Source of the DNA: Flavobacterium sp. TR2
GTDB taxonomy: Bacteria; Bacteroidota; Bacteroidia; Flavobacteriales; Flavobacteriaceae
Direction: 5' to 3'
Length of the DNA: 64,000 nucleotides
Assembly (NCBI RefSeq): GCF_025252405.1
Contig: NZ_CP104307.1
Coordinates: 2,666,001-2,730,000 of the forward strand
Made by a program: the position numbers and the translations under genes
Notes under the pieces: model-generated
What the model saw: the letters and a program-made list of their open reading frames with translations, nothing else
Told to the model about the DNA's origin: nothing
Database searches by the model: none
Shown here: one piece after another, positions 1-9,397 of the stretch
Numbering within the stretch: the first letter of the stretch is position 1
How the letters are laid out: the number at the start of each line of letters is the position of its first letter

Positions 1-405
1 AGACTGTAACGAATAACCATCAGGAGAAAAAGCTCCAAAACCATTAGATGCAAAGGCACCGGCTTTTGTATTGTCTATTGCAAAACCCGCTTTTCCTGAG
101 GCTATCGTGTATAAAGTTCCTGCTGCCGCAGCAGCTCCCACACACTGTGCAATGATGTACGGAATAAGATCTTTGGCAGAAAATCTTCCGCCAGCCCATA
201 AACCAAAAGAAACCGCTGGATTAAAATGACCGCCAGAAATATGGCCAACAGCGTATGCCATTGTAAGTACCGTTAAACCAAAAGCTAAAGCAACACCCGC
301 AAATCCGATCCCTAAATCTGGAATTCCAGCAGCAAAAATAGCGCTTCCGCATCCGCCAAAAACAAGCCAATAAGTCCCAAAAAACTCTGCAAATAATTTT
401 TTCAT
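1..405 (-). CDS. aqpZ: Aquaporin (AqpZ-like), 3' part outside window
   Basis: This is a membrane water channel of the MIP family; only the first 135 codons are in the window because the gene runs off the left edge. The translation starts [18 protein letters not shown], which is the usual first helix of AqpZ proteins, and contains the first NPA pore motif (N62-P63-A64 within [12 protein letters not shown]). The second NPA motif should lie outside the window. The start is the ATG whose complement is at 403-405. It lies 25 bp downstream of the DoxX-like gene on the same strand, so the two are probably cotranscribed. Family assignment is firm; solute specificity cannot be judged from a fragment. 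Confidence 0.9.
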   Translation of the reverse strand, partial: MKKLFAEFFGTYWLVFGGCGSAIFAAGIPDLGIGFAGVALAFGLTVLTMAYAVGHISGGHFNPAVSFGLWAGGRFSAKDLIPYIIAQCVGAAAAAGTLYTIASGKAGFAIDNTKAGAFASNGFGAFSPDGYSLQS

Positions 406-430
406 AATAAAATAATTTAATGGTTAATGT

Positions 431-787
431 TTAGAATGTATATTGGTATGCCCAATAAATTAAAACAAATTGTAAGGGCAAACGTACAAATAAAATCCAT
501 CTTGGTAAACCAAAACCTGCTTTTTTATTTTGAAACATATACAAATTGGCAGGAAAAACAGCAATTAATAGCATTATAATTCCCCAGGCAGCAAAATGTG
601 ACGAAAAAGGCAGGATTAGAAAGATGCCTAAAATGATTTCGGCGGCACCACTTAAAATATTTATTAATTTGGGGTTTTTAAATGCGGGAGGAATGATTTT
701 TACATACATTCCAGGACTTCTAAAATGATTTATTCCAGCAAGAATATATAAGCAAGCCATTAAATATAAATGCCAAGGTAAAATCAT
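431..787 (-). CDS. DoxX-like small membrane protein
   Basis: A 118-residue hydrophobic protein with four predicted membrane segments (about residues 4-20, 42-60, 66-84 and 98-116), including the sequence GINHFRSPGMYVKIIPP typical of the DoxX / DoxX-like family. These are inner-membrane proteins of unclear biochemical role in Bacteroidota; some relatives are linked to thiosulfate or quinone chemistry, but nothing here supports that. It lies directly upstream of the aquaporin gene on the same strand. A TAAATTCG box (complement at 807-814) 20 nt upstream resembles the Bacteroidota -7 element with one mismatch. Confidence 0.75.
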   Translation of the reverse strand: MILPWHLYLMACLYILAGINHFRSPGMYVKIIPPAFKNPKLINILSGAAEIILGIFLILPFSSHFAAWGIIMLLIAVFPANLYMFQNKKAGFGLPRWILFVRLPLQFVLIYWAYQYTF

Positions 788-874
788 GATATTTAATTGT
801 TTATCACGAATTTATAAAAAAATTAACAATTATTGCATTACAGATGTACTTTTTTTAATAATGCTTATTGAGAG

Positions 875-1774
875 TTATTTTTTTAACTTGAAATTTACAT
901 TCATAATAATTATGGCAAGAATGATCAATACAATTCCGACCCATTGCGAAAAGATTACTTTTTCGTTTAATAAAACATAGGCCATCATGACAGAAACTGG
1001 CAGTTCAAGAGCAGAAACAATACTTCCTAATCCGATTCCCGTTAGAGGAAAACCTGCTGTCATTAAAAGAGGCGGGATAATAGTGCCAAACAGCGATAGA
1101 ACAATTCCCCATTTTAGGAAAATTTCTAGATTGAAAGCAGTTGCCTGAGTTGCAAAAGCAAACGAAAAAACAATTATAGCGCCACCTAGAAGCATATAAA
1201 GACTTCTTTGCGCCGAAGAGATTTCTGTAGCTACACGATTTGCAGTAAACATAGTTGTAGTAAAAGACGCTGCAGCCAGCATTCCCCAAACTAATCCTCT
1301 CCAGTCTAACTCGATATCATTATTGATAATATTTGTTGCTAAAACGGTCCCAAACAGCACTATAAAAACCGCAATTACTTTTTGCTTTGAGGGCAGTTTT
1401 TTCTCTAAAAACATTTCCAGTAAAACTCCCATCCAAACGGTTTGCATTAATAAAACGATTCCGATAGAAACAGGAATATATTTTACGGCCAAATAATAAA
1501 ATAAGCTTGTCATTCCTAATGAAGTTCCGGCAAGCATTAAATTGAAAATGTTTTTAGGAGATGCTTTTACGGCTGCATTTTTGTTTTTAATGCGTTGAAA
1601 AAGATTAATTAGAAGAATACCAAGAATTCCGTAAATAAATTGTGAGGTTGTGACTTCTGCAGTTGTGTATCCTTCAGAATAAGCCATTTTTACAAAAGTG
1701 GCCAACATTCCGTAAGTGGTTGCTCCCAAAGCAACAAGAAAAACACCTTTTAATACATTATTTTGCGACGTCAT
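875..1774 (-). CDS. EamA/DMT-family transporter
   Basis: A 299-residue inner-membrane protein with about ten hydrophobic helices arranged as two EamA repeats (about residues 8-145 and 158-293), as in drug/metabolite transporter superfamily permeases. The second repeat shows the conserved pattern with VSALELPVSVMMAYVLLNEK near the C terminus. Substrates of this family (amino acids, nucleosides, metabolites) cannot be predicted from sequence. It has its own promoter: TACCTTTG on the minus strand at 1804-1811 leaves a leader of roughly 25 nt. The length is normal for the family and the reading frame is intact. Confidence 0.88.
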   Translation of the reverse strand: MTSQNNVLKGVFLVALGATTYGMLATFVKMAYSEGYTTAEVTTSQFIYGILGILLINLFQRIKNKNAAVKASPKNIFNLMLAGTSLGMTSLFYYLAVKYIPVSIGIVLLMQTVWMGVLLEMFLEKKLPSKQKVIAVFIVLFGTVLATNIINNDIELDWRGLVWGMLAAASFTTTMFTANRVATEISSAQRSLYMLLGGAIIVFSFAFATQATAFNLEIFLKWGIVLSLFGTIIPPLLMTAGFPLTGIGLGSIVSALELPVSVMMAYVLLNEKVIFSQWVGIVLIILAIIIMNVNFKLKK

Positions 1775-1803
1775 AAATTATTATTTTTAAAAAATTAAGC
1801 CGG

Positions 1804-1811
1804 CAAAGGTA
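1804..1811 (-). promoter_or_regulatory. Probable -7 element for the EamA gene
   Basis: Minus-strand TACCTTTG matches the Bacteroidota -7 consensus TAnnTTTG exactly and lies 29 nt upstream of the EamA start codon. No clear TTG -33 element is visible at the usual spacing. Confidence 0.55.
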
Positions 1812-1934
1812 AGCTATTTTGTTTAGGATTCTATCGTACTATGTTGAAAATAGTGATTTAATGACAATAAAGTTTAAATTTAAGGCCATGAATTAAGGAT
1901 TCTTTAAAAAAAGAAAATGTTTGAAAAAGAAAAA

Positions 1935-1957
1935 CCATCAAAAAATAATTCTGATGG
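1935..1957 (-). terminator. Terminator downstream of prolyl isomerase
   Basis: The arms CCATCA and TGATGG form a hairpin followed on the minus strand by a T-rich run. It lies about 40 bp past the stop of the isomerase gene ending at 1997. Confidence 0.6.
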
Positions 1958-1996
1958 CTTTTTATGATTATAAAGAATAAATCTTCTCTTTAGCAA

Positions 1997-3124
1997 TTAC
2001 TTAGGCTGATTTTGATAGGTTTCAATTTCAAAAATTAAAGTTGCATTTGGAGGTATTACTCCGCCAGCACCTTTTTCACCATAAGCTAAATTTGAAGGCA
2101 GGAAGAAAATTGCTTTTTCTCCGTCTGTCATCATATCAAGCGCTTCAAGAAAGCCTGGAATCATACCGTCTTTTTTGCCAACTGTAAAAGGAAAAGCTTT
2201 GTAACCGCCTTGGGCATCTCTGTTAGCATCATATTTTCCGTATGCTTTTGCCACCTGAGCCATGCTGCTGTCAAATAAGATGCCGTCTTCAAAATATCCT
2301 GCATAGTGAAAGTAGATTGTAGATCCTTCAGCGCCTTTAACGCCATTGCCTTTTTGAGTGATTACATATTTCAATCCAGAAGCAGTTGCAGTAGCTTTAG
2401 CTTTCATGTCTTTGAAATAAGCCGCTTTTGCAGCCACAATTTTTTTAGCTTCTTCTTTTTGCAGTTCTCCTTTTTTCATTTCATCGCTAAAAATTTTGAC
2501 TGCATCAAATTTCTTGGCAGCTGCTCCTTTGCGTGTAATGGTAATTTTATTCATGATATCATCCTGAACAATTTTATTTACATTGTCCATACCCGAAACT
2601 ACATGACCGAATATCGTATGTTTTCCGTTTAGCCAAGGAGTTTCTTTGTGTGTGATGAAAAACTGGCTTCCATTTGTTGCGGGTCCAGAATTTGCCATAG
2701 CTAAAACGCCGCCTTTTTCAAATTTTAATTCTCCAACAAATTCATCTTTAAAAGAGTAACCAGGGTCTCCAGCGCCAGTTCCTTGCGGATCGCCACCTTG
2801 AATCATAAAATCATTTATTACTCTATGAAATTTTAGGCCATCATAAAATGGCTTTCCTTTTAAACGCTCTACTTTTACATAAGGATTTTTGCCCTCTGCC
2901 AAAGTGATGAAGTTAGCAACCGTCACGGGCGCTTTTACATATTCTAAAGAAACTACAATATCTCCCTTTGTAGTAGAGATGGTAGCAAAAATCCCTTCGT
3001 TAGGATTGGCCGCTACAGCAGTTTTACTTGCAGGCTTTGCTGCTGGTTTTGCAGCAGGTTTTTTAGTTTGAGCCTGAATGTTTACTATTGCTAAGCAAAA
3101 TAAAAACAGAAATTTAAATTTCAT
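1997..3124 (-). CDS. Secreted cyclophilin-FKBP fusion prolyl isomerase (copy 1)
   Basis: A 375-residue peptidyl-prolyl cis/trans isomerase with two different catalytic folds in one chain. A signal peptide (about 1-18, ending NIQAQ) is followed by an Ala/Lys/Pro-rich linker (about 20-40), then a cyclophilin domain (about 43-215, with [15 protein letters not shown] and GSQFFIT), and a C-terminal FKBP domain (about 245-372, ending with [22 protein letters not shown]). It should fold exported proteins in the periplasm. The next gene upstream, ending 30 bp away at 3155, is a paralogue with the same architecture, and gldI follows. Reading frames and the main active-site segments of both domains look intact. 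Confidence 0.92.
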   Translation of the reverse strand: MKFKFLFLFCLAIVNIQAQTKKPAAKPAAKPASKTAVAANPNEGIFATISTTKGDIVVSLEYVKAPVTVANFITLAEGKNPYVKVERLKGKPFYDGLKFHRVINDFMIQGGDPQGTGAGDPGYSFKDEFVGELKFEKGGVLAMANSGPATNGSQFFITHKETPWLNGKHTIFGHVVSGMDNVNKIVQDDIMNKITITRKGAAAKKFDAVKIFSDEMKKGELQKEEAKKIVAAKAAYFKDMKAKATATASGLKYVITQKGNGVKGAEGSTIYFHYAGYFEDGILFDSSMAQVAKAYGKYDANRDAQGGYKAFPFTVGKKDGMIPGFLEALDMMTDGEKAIFFLPSNLAYGEKGAGGVIPPNATLIFEIETYQNQPK

Positions 3125-3154
3125 TGCTTTTTAATTTTTAAGTCTATAATTCAA

Positions 3155-4231
3155 CTATTGTTTATCTGAAATCTGAATTTCGAAAATAATATTAGCGTTT
3201 GGCGGTATTACGCCTCCAGCACCAGTTGCTCCATAAGCCAAGTGAGATGGAATGAAAAGAACTGCTTTGTCTCCATAAGACAATTGTTCTACTCCTTCAA
3301 TAAAACCAGGGATCAAACCGTCTTTTTTTCCAGCTTGAAATTGAATTGGCTGGTAGCCGCCTTGTGCTTCTCTTGCAGGATCATATTTTCCAAATTGTTT
3401 TGCTACTTCTGCAATGCTAGTATCAAATAAAGTTCCGTTTTCAAGGAAACCTGCGTAGCTAATATAAATTTGGCTTCCGGCTGCAGGTTTTTTGCCATTT
3501 CCTTTTTCTGTAATTGCATATTCTAAACCGCTTGCAGTTTTTGTTGCTTTTGCTTTTAAGGCAGCATACGAATCTACTTTTTCTTTTTGAACTCCTGCAT
3601 ATTTGCTTTGCTCTTTTGCGATGTCGGCAAAATAATCGTGGAATACTTTTACGGCATCAAATTTTTTAGCCGCTTCACCATTTCTAATAATAGTAACAGA
3701 AACTATATTGTCGCCTTGAACTACTTTGTTTACCACTTCCTGATCTTTAGCGCTTACAACATGGCCAAAAATAGTATGAAGATTATTTAACCAAGGAGTT
3801 TCGACATGAGTGATAAAAAATTGGCTGCTGTTTGTGCCAGGACCGTTATTGGCCATTGCTAAAACTCCAGCTTTGTCAAATTTTAAATCTGAGAATTCAT
3901 CTTTAAATTTATATCCTGTATCTCCCGAACCAGTTCCTAATGGATCTCCGGTTTGAATCATAAAACTTTCAATTACTCTATGAAATTTTAAACCGTCAAA
4001 GAATGGCTTCTTTTTAAGGTTTTCGTGCGTTACAAACTCGTTTTTGCCTTCAGCCAAAGTCACAAAGTTAGCTACTGTTATAGGAGCTTTTTTGTAGTCA
4101 AGTTCTACGATGATGTGACCTTTGTTTGTCTCGATATCGGCATATAAACCATCTGGCAGATTACTGTGATCGTCCTTACAAGAATAAAATGAGCTTACAG
4201 CTATTAGTAATAATAAAATACTTTTTTTCAT
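3155..4231 (-). CDS. Lipoprotein cyclophilin-FKBP fusion prolyl isomerase (copy 2)
   Basis: A 358-residue paralogue of the preceding isomerase. It has a lipoprotein signal (SSFYSCKDD, lipid-attachment Cys near residue 18), a cyclophilin domain (about 30-205, FHRVIESFMIQTGDP) and an FKBP domain (about 235-355, with the same [15 protein letters not shown] core). Unlike copy 1 it is predicted to be membrane-anchored through a lipid rather than soluble. It lies 15 bp downstream of gldI on the same strand, so gldI, this gene and copy 1 are probably one transcription unit. The pair most likely arose by tandem duplication. Confidence 0.92.
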   Translation of the reverse strand: MKKSILLLLIAVSSFYSCKDDHSNLPDGLYADIETNKGHIIVELDYKKAPITVANFVTLAEGKNEFVTHENLKKKPFFDGLKFHRVIESFMIQTGDPLGTGSGDTGYKFKDEFSDLKFDKAGVLAMANNGPGTNSSQFFITHVETPWLNNLHTIFGHVVSAKDQEVVNKVVQGDNIVSVTIIRNGEAAKKFDAVKVFHDYFADIAKEQSKYAGVQKEKVDSYAALKAKATKTASGLEYAITEKGNGKKPAAGSQIYISYAGFLENGTLFDTSIAEVAKQFGKYDPAREAQGGYQPIQFQAGKKDGLIPGFIEGVEQLSYGDKAVLFIPSHLAYGATGAGGVIPPNANIIFEIQISDKQ

Positions 4232-4246
4232 TTTAAGATATTGTTT

Positions 4247-4903
4247 TTATTGAGTTAATGTGTCTTTTTTAGGTTGTACTGCAGGTTTTGCCACAGTAGG
4301 TTTCGGTGTTACAGTTTGTGTCGACTGCGAAGCTGGTTTTGCTGTTTGCGCCGTTGGGTCTGGAACAAAATTTCTAAGTGTAACGGTAACGATTAAAGAT
4401 TCGTTTGGGCCAATTTTTTTGTTGTCTCCATGATATCCGTATGCCATATGCGATGGAAATAAAAATGTAACCGTTTCATTTTTATGCATTCTCTTAATTC
4501 CATCGCGTAAACCCATCATAATGTCTTGTTTGTCTACATAATAGGTTTGCGGACCAAGATCAGATTCAGAATAAATGACATTTCCTTTAATATCTTTTAC
4601 TTCCATATTGAAGTATGCAATATCGCCTTTTCTAGGTGCTGTGGTTTCTGCTGCATTCTTTTCTTCGTAGCAAAACCAGTACCCTTTTGGAGTGGCGTAG
4701 TATTTTACTTTCGGATTGCTTTTGATGATTTTTTTAATAACATCTTCTTCGTTTGCCACTAACTTTTTATTTCGGTCAGCCGATTTTTTCATGAATGTTC
4801 CTGAAGCTCTAGAAATAGGTCTTCTGGCTTCTTCATGATGCTTGCAGCCGCTTAAGAAAACAGCAAAAAGCAAAGTGTAAATGCTAAGTTTTAGGTAATT
4901 CAT
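4247..4903 (-). CDS. gldI: Gliding motility lipoprotein GldI (FKBP-type isomerase)
   Basis: A 218-residue lipoprotein with a lipobox ending at C20 (VFLSGC), an N-terminal linker, a single FKBP domain (about 85-180, with VTFLFPSHMAYGYHG) and a Thr/Gln/Pro/Lys-rich C-terminal tail (about 185-218). GldI in Flavobacterium johnsoniae is an FKBP-type lipoprotein required for gliding, probably through folding of gliding/type IX secretion components. The gene begins 8 bp downstream of the DHH phosphoesterase gene and precedes two more prolyl isomerases, making a three-isomerase operon. Confidence 0.88.
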   Translation of the reverse strand: MNYLKLSIYTLLFAVFLSGCKHHEEARRPISRASGTFMKKSADRNKKLVANEEDVIKKIIKSNPKVKYYATPKGYWFCYEEKNAAETTAPRKGDIAYFNMEVKDIKGNVIYSESDLGPQTYYVDKQDIMMGLRDGIKRMHKNETVTFLFPSHMAYGYHGDNKKIGPNESLIVTVTLRNFVPDPTAQTAKPASQSTQTVTPKPTVAKPAVQPKKDTLTQ

Positions 4904-4911
4904 GATTTGGA

Positions 4912-5916
4912 CTATAATTTTAGTTTTTTGACTAAATCTTCAAATTTATTTACTGTTTCTTCCATAGAAGCTTCAGACCTTCCGCCGGCAGCATTGATAT
5001 GCCCTCCACCATTAAAATGATCTCTTGCAAACTGGTTTACATCAAATCCTCCTTGAGAACGGAAAGAAATTTTAATGATTTTTTCTTCTTTGTTTTCAAT
5101 AAATATAGCTGTAAAAACAATTCCGCGTATGCTTAATCCGTAATTTACGATTCCTTCAGTATCGCCTTTTACATAGTTAAACGAATCAAGTTCTTCCTGT
5201 GTGAGCGTCATGTAAGACGTTTTATGTTCTTGAAAAACTTTCATGTTTTGAAGCGCACGGCCTAATAACTGCAAACGGCTAAAAGAACTATTATCGTATA
5301 GCAAGACTGGAATTTGGGTGTTTTCGACTCCTAAATCGATCAGTTCGGCAATAATTCTATGCGTATTTCCAGTTGTTCCCGGAAAACGGAAAGAACCAGA
5401 ATCGGTTAAAATTCCTGTATAGATGCAAGTGGCGATGTTTTTGTCAAGATCTTCTTTTTTATTCAAGAAGCTGATAAAATTATAAACCATCTCGCAAGTA
5501 GATCCGTACGAGGTGTCTGAGTATGTGTAAGCCGCGTAATCATGAGGTTTCTCGTGATGATCGATCATGATAAACGGAGCAGTAAGTTTTGCGAGAGTAT
5601 GCTCCATTTCGCCAGTGCGGTGAAAAGCATTAAAATCAAGCGTAAAAATAAGCTCGGCTTCTTCTAATATTTTAATACAGTTTTGAGTGTCTTTTTCATA
5701 GATTTTTACAGTTTCTGAACCTGGAAGCCAAGCTAAGAAATCAGGAAAATCATTTGGAGAAATAACGGTTGGCTGATGATTATTTTTGAGTAAAAAATGG
5801 TACAAAGCTAAAGTAGAACCCATGGCATCACCATCTGGTCCTCTGTGCGGAATTATTGCGATTTTCTTTGGCGCAGCAAGCAATAACTGAATTGCTTGAA
5901 TATCTTGTATTTTCAT
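4912..5916 (-). CDS. nrnA: DHH-family phosphoesterase (NrnA-like nanoRNase / pAp phosphatase)
   Basis: A 334-residue cytoplasmic phosphoesterase. The N-terminal DHH domain shows the metal-binding motifs H24-x-GPDGDA (D28, D30), a TDSGSFRFPGT motif and the DHH signature in MIDHHEKPHDY. The C-terminal DHHA1 domain ends with the GGGHINAAGG motif. Proteins of this architecture degrade very short RNA oligomers and/or dephosphorylate 3'-phosphoadenosine 5'-phosphate. It overlaps nothing but lies only 8 bp from gldI and is likely the first gene of that operon. Family is certain; the balance between the two activities is not decidable from sequence. Confidence 0.88.
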   Translation of the reverse strand: MKIQDIQAIQLLLAAPKKIAIIPHRGPDGDAMGSTLALYHFLLKNNHQPTVISPNDFPDFLAWLPGSETVKIYEKDTQNCIKILEEAELIFTLDFNAFHRTGEMEHTLAKLTAPFIMIDHHEKPHDYAAYTYSDTSYGSTCEMVYNFISFLNKKEDLDKNIATCIYTGILTDSGSFRFPGTTGNTHRIIAELIDLGVENTQIPVLLYDNSSFSRLQLLGRALQNMKVFQEHKTSYMTLTQEELDSFNYVKGDTEGIVNYGLSIRGIVFTAIFIENKEEKIIKISFRSQGGFDVNQFARDHFNGGGHINAAGGRSEASMEETVNKFEDLVKKLKL

Positions 5917-6013
5917 AGTGTGCGAATTTACATTTTTTTAATGTAATGCTGAAAATAATTTTAGAATTCAAAAGGCAGTTAGGATTGAAATTTGGAATTT
6001 GGATTTTGTAGTT

Positions 6014-7258
6014 TTAAAAATAGGAGTTTAACCTCTGGTATAATTTATATTTCGCGCCTTTTACAATCTGAGATTTGTAGATTCCAACAGAACCAGAAGA
6101 GAAATACGCAATTGTGCAGGCGATTGCAATGAAGATTCCAGGAGCAATTCCGAATAATTCCATTCCCATAACCGTACAGGCAATAGGAGTGTGGGTCGCG
6201 CCAGAGAAAACAGCCACAAATCCGATTCCTGCTAAAAGTGCAATGGGCATCGGAATTACTGTTGATAAAGCGCTTCCTAAAGTTGCTCCGACAAAAAATA
6301 AAGGAGTTACTTCGCCGCCTTTAAAACCAGCTCCTAGTGTGAATCCTGTAAATAAAATTTTTAGCAGAAAATCGTACCATTGGCTAGGATTTGAAAAGGA
6401 ATCAACAATAACAGGAACGCCTAATCCTGAGAATTTTGTAAATCCTAAACCTGCAATGGCAATGGCTAAAACGACTCCGCCAATTACAGGACGAAGCGGT
6501 GGATATTTAATGCTTTTTGAAAAAAGAGAACCCCAAAAATGAGTGCTTCTGGAAAATAATAAGGCAGCAAATCCTGATAAAATGCCAACAATTAGGGTAA
6601 AAATAATATTGTTTAAACTAAGTTCGGGAATAGTTGGAATGCTGTAGTGGGTATGTTTTATTTCCCAGAATTCTACAGTAAAATAAGCAGCGTAAGCCAC
6701 TAGAAAAGAAAGCAGAATGCTTTTAAAATTAATTTTACTGAAGTATAAAACCTCCAAAGCAAAAATAGCTCCTGCGAGAGGCGTTCCAAAAACAGAAGCA
6801 AATCCGGCACTGATTCCGAGAATGATTAAAATTCTGCGTTCTGAATTGTCAAGATTGAAGAATTTGGCAAATTGATCGGAAATTGCGCCCCCCATCTGAA
6901 CTGCCGTTCCTTCTCGTCCTGCAGATCCTCCAAATAAATGTGTAAGCAATGTTCCTAAAAGAACCAAAGGAGCCATTTTAAAGGGAATGACTTTCTTAGG
7001 GTTTTCGTATTCTTCAAGTAAAAGATTGTTTCCCTTTGCAACAGATTCTCCCCAATAGTAGTAACTCAATCCGACCAAAAATCCGCCGAAAGGCAAGAGC
7101 CAAATAATCCAGTCATGCTGAATTCTAAATTGTGTAACCCATTCTAAAGAAACTAAAAAGAAAGCAGATGCAGAACCTGAAAATATACCGACTAAAACAC
7201 AGATAAGAATCCATTTAGGAAGTGAAAGCAGGAATTGTTTTGTATTTTGAGTAGTCAT
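6014..7258 (-). CDS. ClC-family chloride channel/transporter
   Basis: A 414-residue multi-spanning membrane protein of the ClC family. Visible family motifs are GGSAGREGTAVQMGG (the GREG segment with the gating glutamate) and GFKGGEVTPLFFVGATLGSA in the second half, near the chloride-coordinating region. There are no C-terminal CBS domains. Members move Cl- (or F-) by channel or H+-antiport mechanisms. It is a single gene between the DHH phosphoesterase (97 bp away) and ridA. Whether it is a channel or an exchanger, and which anion is preferred, cannot be settled here. Confidence 0.9.
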   Translation of the reverse strand: MTTQNTKQFLLSLPKWILICVLVGIFSGSASAFFLVSLEWVTQFRIQHDWIIWLLPFGGFLVGLSYYYWGESVAKGNNLLLEEYENPKKVIPFKMAPLVLLGTLLTHLFGGSAGREGTAVQMGGAISDQFAKFFNLDNSERRILIILGISAGFASVFGTPLAGAIFALEVLYFSKINFKSILLSFLVAYAAYFTVEFWEIKHTHYSIPTIPELSLNNIIFTLIVGILSGFAALLFSRSTHFWGSLFSKSIKYPPLRPVIGGVVLAIAIAGLGFTKFSGLGVPVIVDSFSNPSQWYDFLLKILFTGFTLGAGFKGGEVTPLFFVGATLGSALSTVIPMPIALLAGIGFVAVFSGATHTPIACTVMGMELFGIAPGIFIAIACTIAYFSSGSVGIYKSQIVKGAKYKLYQRLNSYF

Positions 7259-7272
7259 TAAGATTTGAGTGA

Positions 7273-7351
7273 TTTTTTTGCCACGAATTCACAAATTTAA
7301 AGAATTGGATTCTTTTTAATAAAAAACAATTCGTGAATTCGTGGCAAAAAA
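7273..7351. repeat. Long inverted repeat / terminator after ridA
   Basis: The arms GCCACGAATTCAC and GTGAATTCGTGGC, each with a flanking poly-T or poly-A stretch, enclose an A+T-rich loop of about 40 nt. The element fills the gap between ridA and the ClC gene and can serve as the ridA terminator. It is one of several intergenic inverted repeats in the window. Confidence 0.7.
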
Positions 7352-7354
7352 CTA

Positions 7355-7735
7355 TTATACTACAGCTGTAAATTCGATTTCAACCAAATATTCTGGAGCA
7401 ACCAATTTGCTGATTCCGTAAAATCCTGTAGTTGGTTTTACATCTTTAAAGAAAGCAGAGTGTGCTCTGGCCACTTCTTCGAAAGTAGAAACGTCTGTTG
7501 TGAAAATTCTTGTTCTAATAACGTCTTTCATGCCTACATTCAAATCTTCTAAAACTTTTTCTACTCGTTCCAAAATATTATACGTTTGAGCATAAGCGTC
7601 ATCAGCTTTTACTTTTTCGCCGTCAACAATGGCTACAGTTCCAGAAACTTCAACAATATTGCCAATTCTTACGGCACGGCAATATCCCATTTTGTCTTCC
7701 CACGGTGATCCAGTTAAGATATTTTCTCTTTTCAT
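7355..7735 (-). CDS. RidA/YjgF-family enamine/imine deaminase
   Basis: A 126-residue cytoplasmic protein of the RidA (YjgF/YER057c/UK114) family. These trimeric enzymes hydrolyse reactive enamine/imine intermediates made by PLP enzymes. Conserved features include the substrate-carboxylate arginine in DVIRTRIFTTD and the terminal VEIEFTAVV strand. The size is typical. It stands alone, with an inverted-repeat terminator immediately downstream. Some family members have other roles, so the exact substrate is open. Confidence 0.87.
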   Translation of the reverse strand: MKRENILTGSPWEDKMGYCRAVRIGNIVEVSGTVAIVDGEKVKADDAYAQTYNILERVEKVLEDLNVGMKDVIRTRIFTTDVSTFEEVARAHSAFFKDVKPTTGFYGISKLVAPEYLVEIEFTAVV

Positions 7736-7833
7736 TTTTTATAATTTTTGCGAATTTGTCTATACGGTTTTAAAAGCAAATTCAGGTTAATTAAAGTAGC
7801 CGCAATTTAAGAATTATGCTTCTGTGTGCGATA

Positions 7834-7872
7834 AAAAAAAGCTTGAAATCAATTCAGAAATCAAGCTTTTTT
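7834..7872 (-). terminator. Terminator downstream of cbpM
   Basis: Perfect arms AAAAAAGCTTGA and TCAAGCTTTTTT surround a 14-nt loop. The hairpin lies 8 bp past the cbpM stop codon at 7881 and gives a T tract on the minus strand. Confidence 0.75.
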
Positions 7873-7880
7873 GTGATATT

Positions 7881-8186
7881 TTATTCGGTTTCTTTTTCTT
7901 CATAAAGACGAAGCTTGTTTTGCACCGTATTCAAATTTTGCTGTAAGGTTTCAATCTTATTCAAAAGGTTTGCAATGGCATCAATCCCCTCCAGATTTAT
8001 TTTAAGATCGTAATGCATACGTATCATTTTTTCGATTGTTGGGAGCTGTTCGGGTTCCAAATATCCTTCATTTTCTTCTGTTATAATATGAATGAGGCCA
8101 TAGTTATTAAGTTCGGTTATGAAGGTATTTTCAATTTCGTGGTAGATACAAAACTGTTTGATCTGGATTAAATTTCTATTTTTCAT
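7881..8186 (-). CDS. cbpM: Chaperone modulator CbpM-like (MerR-type fold)
   Basis: A 101-residue protein of the CbpM / MerR_2 family: a small helix-turn-helix-like N-terminal half followed by a C-terminal coiled-coil (about 68-101, MetLeuGln/Asn-rich heptads). In enterobacteria CbpM binds the J domain of CbpA and inhibits it. Here the start codon overlaps the stop of the J-protein gene by 4 nt (ATGA, 8183-8186), so the two are translationally coupled, which supports the same partnership. Sequence similarity to enterobacterial CbpM is weak by eye; the assignment leans on context and fold pattern. Confidence 0.78.
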   Translation of the reverse strand: MKNRNLIQIKQFCIYHEIENTFITELNNYGLIHIITEENEGYLEPEQLPTIEKMIRMHYDLKINLEGIDAIANLLNKIETLQQNLNTVQNKLRLYEEKETE

Positions 8187-9103
8187 GATTTTCTTAGTTT
8201 TGCTAGTTCTTCAAATAACTCTTTTTCTCTATCCGACAGCTTTGTTGGAATTTTTATAGTGTAAGTGATGTATAAATCACCAAACTGATTTTCTTTTTTG
8301 TAAACAGGAAAGCCTTTTCCTTTCAATTTTACTTTTGTCCCCGGCTGTGTTTCTGCAGGAACTTTGATTTTTACTTTTCCGTCAAAAGTATTTATGTACG
8401 TTTCTCCGCCTAGAACTGCCGTGTACAGATCAATTGGAGCATCAGCATATAAATTATTTCCTTCTCGTTTAAAATCTGAATTATTCGAAATTATGAATGT
8501 GATGTACAAGTCTCCGTTTGGTCCGCCATTTACGCCAGGTCCGCCATGATTTGGAATCTTAATAATCTGTCCGTTTTCAACGCCCGCAGGAATCGTAATT
8601 CGGATGTTTTTTCCGTTTACGGTCAAATTTTGTTTGTGTGTTGTGTAAGCAGATTTAAGATCTAATTCCAGTTCGGCATTAAAATCCTGACCTCTATATT
8701 TGGACTGCGATCTGCTTCTGCCTCCGCCATACATCGAATTAAAAAAATCTGAAAAATCGCTGCCCGAAAAATCTCCTCCACCAAAACCAGAGAAATCGCC
8801 TTCAGAATATTGGTAACCGCCTTGCTGTCTGCTTTGCTGCTGATTAGGATCATAACCTGCCTTTTCAAATTCGTCAGCGTGTTTCCAGTCTTTTCCGTAT
8901 TTGTCGTATTTTTTTCGATTTTCAGGATTGCTTAAGACTTCGTTTGCCTCATTAATTTCCTTAAATTTTTTTTCAGCCTCTTTATCATTCGGATTGAGAT
9001 CGGGATGATATTTTCTTGCCAGTTTTCGATATGCTTTTTTGATGTCTGCTTCGGTTGCAGATTTGGTAACATCTAATACTTTATAATAATCGATATAATC
9101 CAT
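8183..9103 (-). CDS. cbpA: CbpA-type DnaJ co-chaperone
   Basis: A 306-residue J-domain protein: J domain (about 1-70) with the HPD triad in [12 protein letters not shown], a Gly/Ser/Phe-rich linker (about 85-130), and the two-lobed DnaJ C-terminal substrate-binding domain (about 135-300). There is no zinc-finger CxxCxGxG region, which separates it from DnaJ and places it with CbpA (class B). It stimulates DnaK ATPase and delivers substrates in the cytoplasm. It is the first gene of a two-gene unit with cbpM. Frame and length are normal. Confidence 0.9.
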   Translation of the reverse strand: MDYIDYYKVLDVTKSATEADIKKAYRKLARKYHPDLNPNDKEAEKKFKEINEANEVLSNPENRKKYDKYGKDWKHADEFEKAGYDPNQQQSRQQGGYQYSEGDFSGFGGGDFSGSDFSDFFNSMYGGGRSRSQSKYRGQDFNAELELDLKSAYTTHKQNLTVNGKNIRITIPAGVENGQIIKIPNHGGPGVNGGPNGDLYITFIISNNSDFKREGNNLYADAPIDLYTAVLGGETYINTFDGKVKIKVPAETQPGTKVKLKGKGFPVYKKENQFGDLYITYTIKIPTKLSDREKELFEELAKLRKS

Positions 9104-9306
9104 TTTCTGAGATTTTAAATGGTAAAATAAAGTCTTGAAGTTAAGAATAAGTTGTTAATAATCAAAATGCTGTATGTTTTTATAATATGATTTTTTTGAA
9201 TTTGTAAAATATAGAACTTGAAATTTATTTTTTATGAAATAAGAAATCTTGGCAGGTTTTTTGATTCCAAAAATTAGCTTAATTATATGTTATAAAACTC
9301 CTAAAG

Positions 9307-9338
9307 TTGTAGCAAGTAAGTAAATTATACTATTTTTG
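9307..9338 (+). promoter_or_regulatory. Bacteroidota promoter for the 9398 gene
   Basis: TTG at 9307-9309, a 21-nt spacer and TATTTTTG at 9331-9338 match TTG-N17-23-TAnnTTTG exactly. Transcription should begin near 9343, which rules out the upstream in-frame starts at 9338 and 9341. Confidence 0.65.
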
Positions 9339-9397
9339 TGATGCTAGACTTTTGGTTTATATTAATTATAAAGGCCGATTCGATAATCCTTTTTTCA

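Noticed and set aside
7881..9103. Heat-shock island around the J protein
   Set aside because: cbpA-cbpM is a complete two-gene unit; no other heat-shock gene lies nearby.
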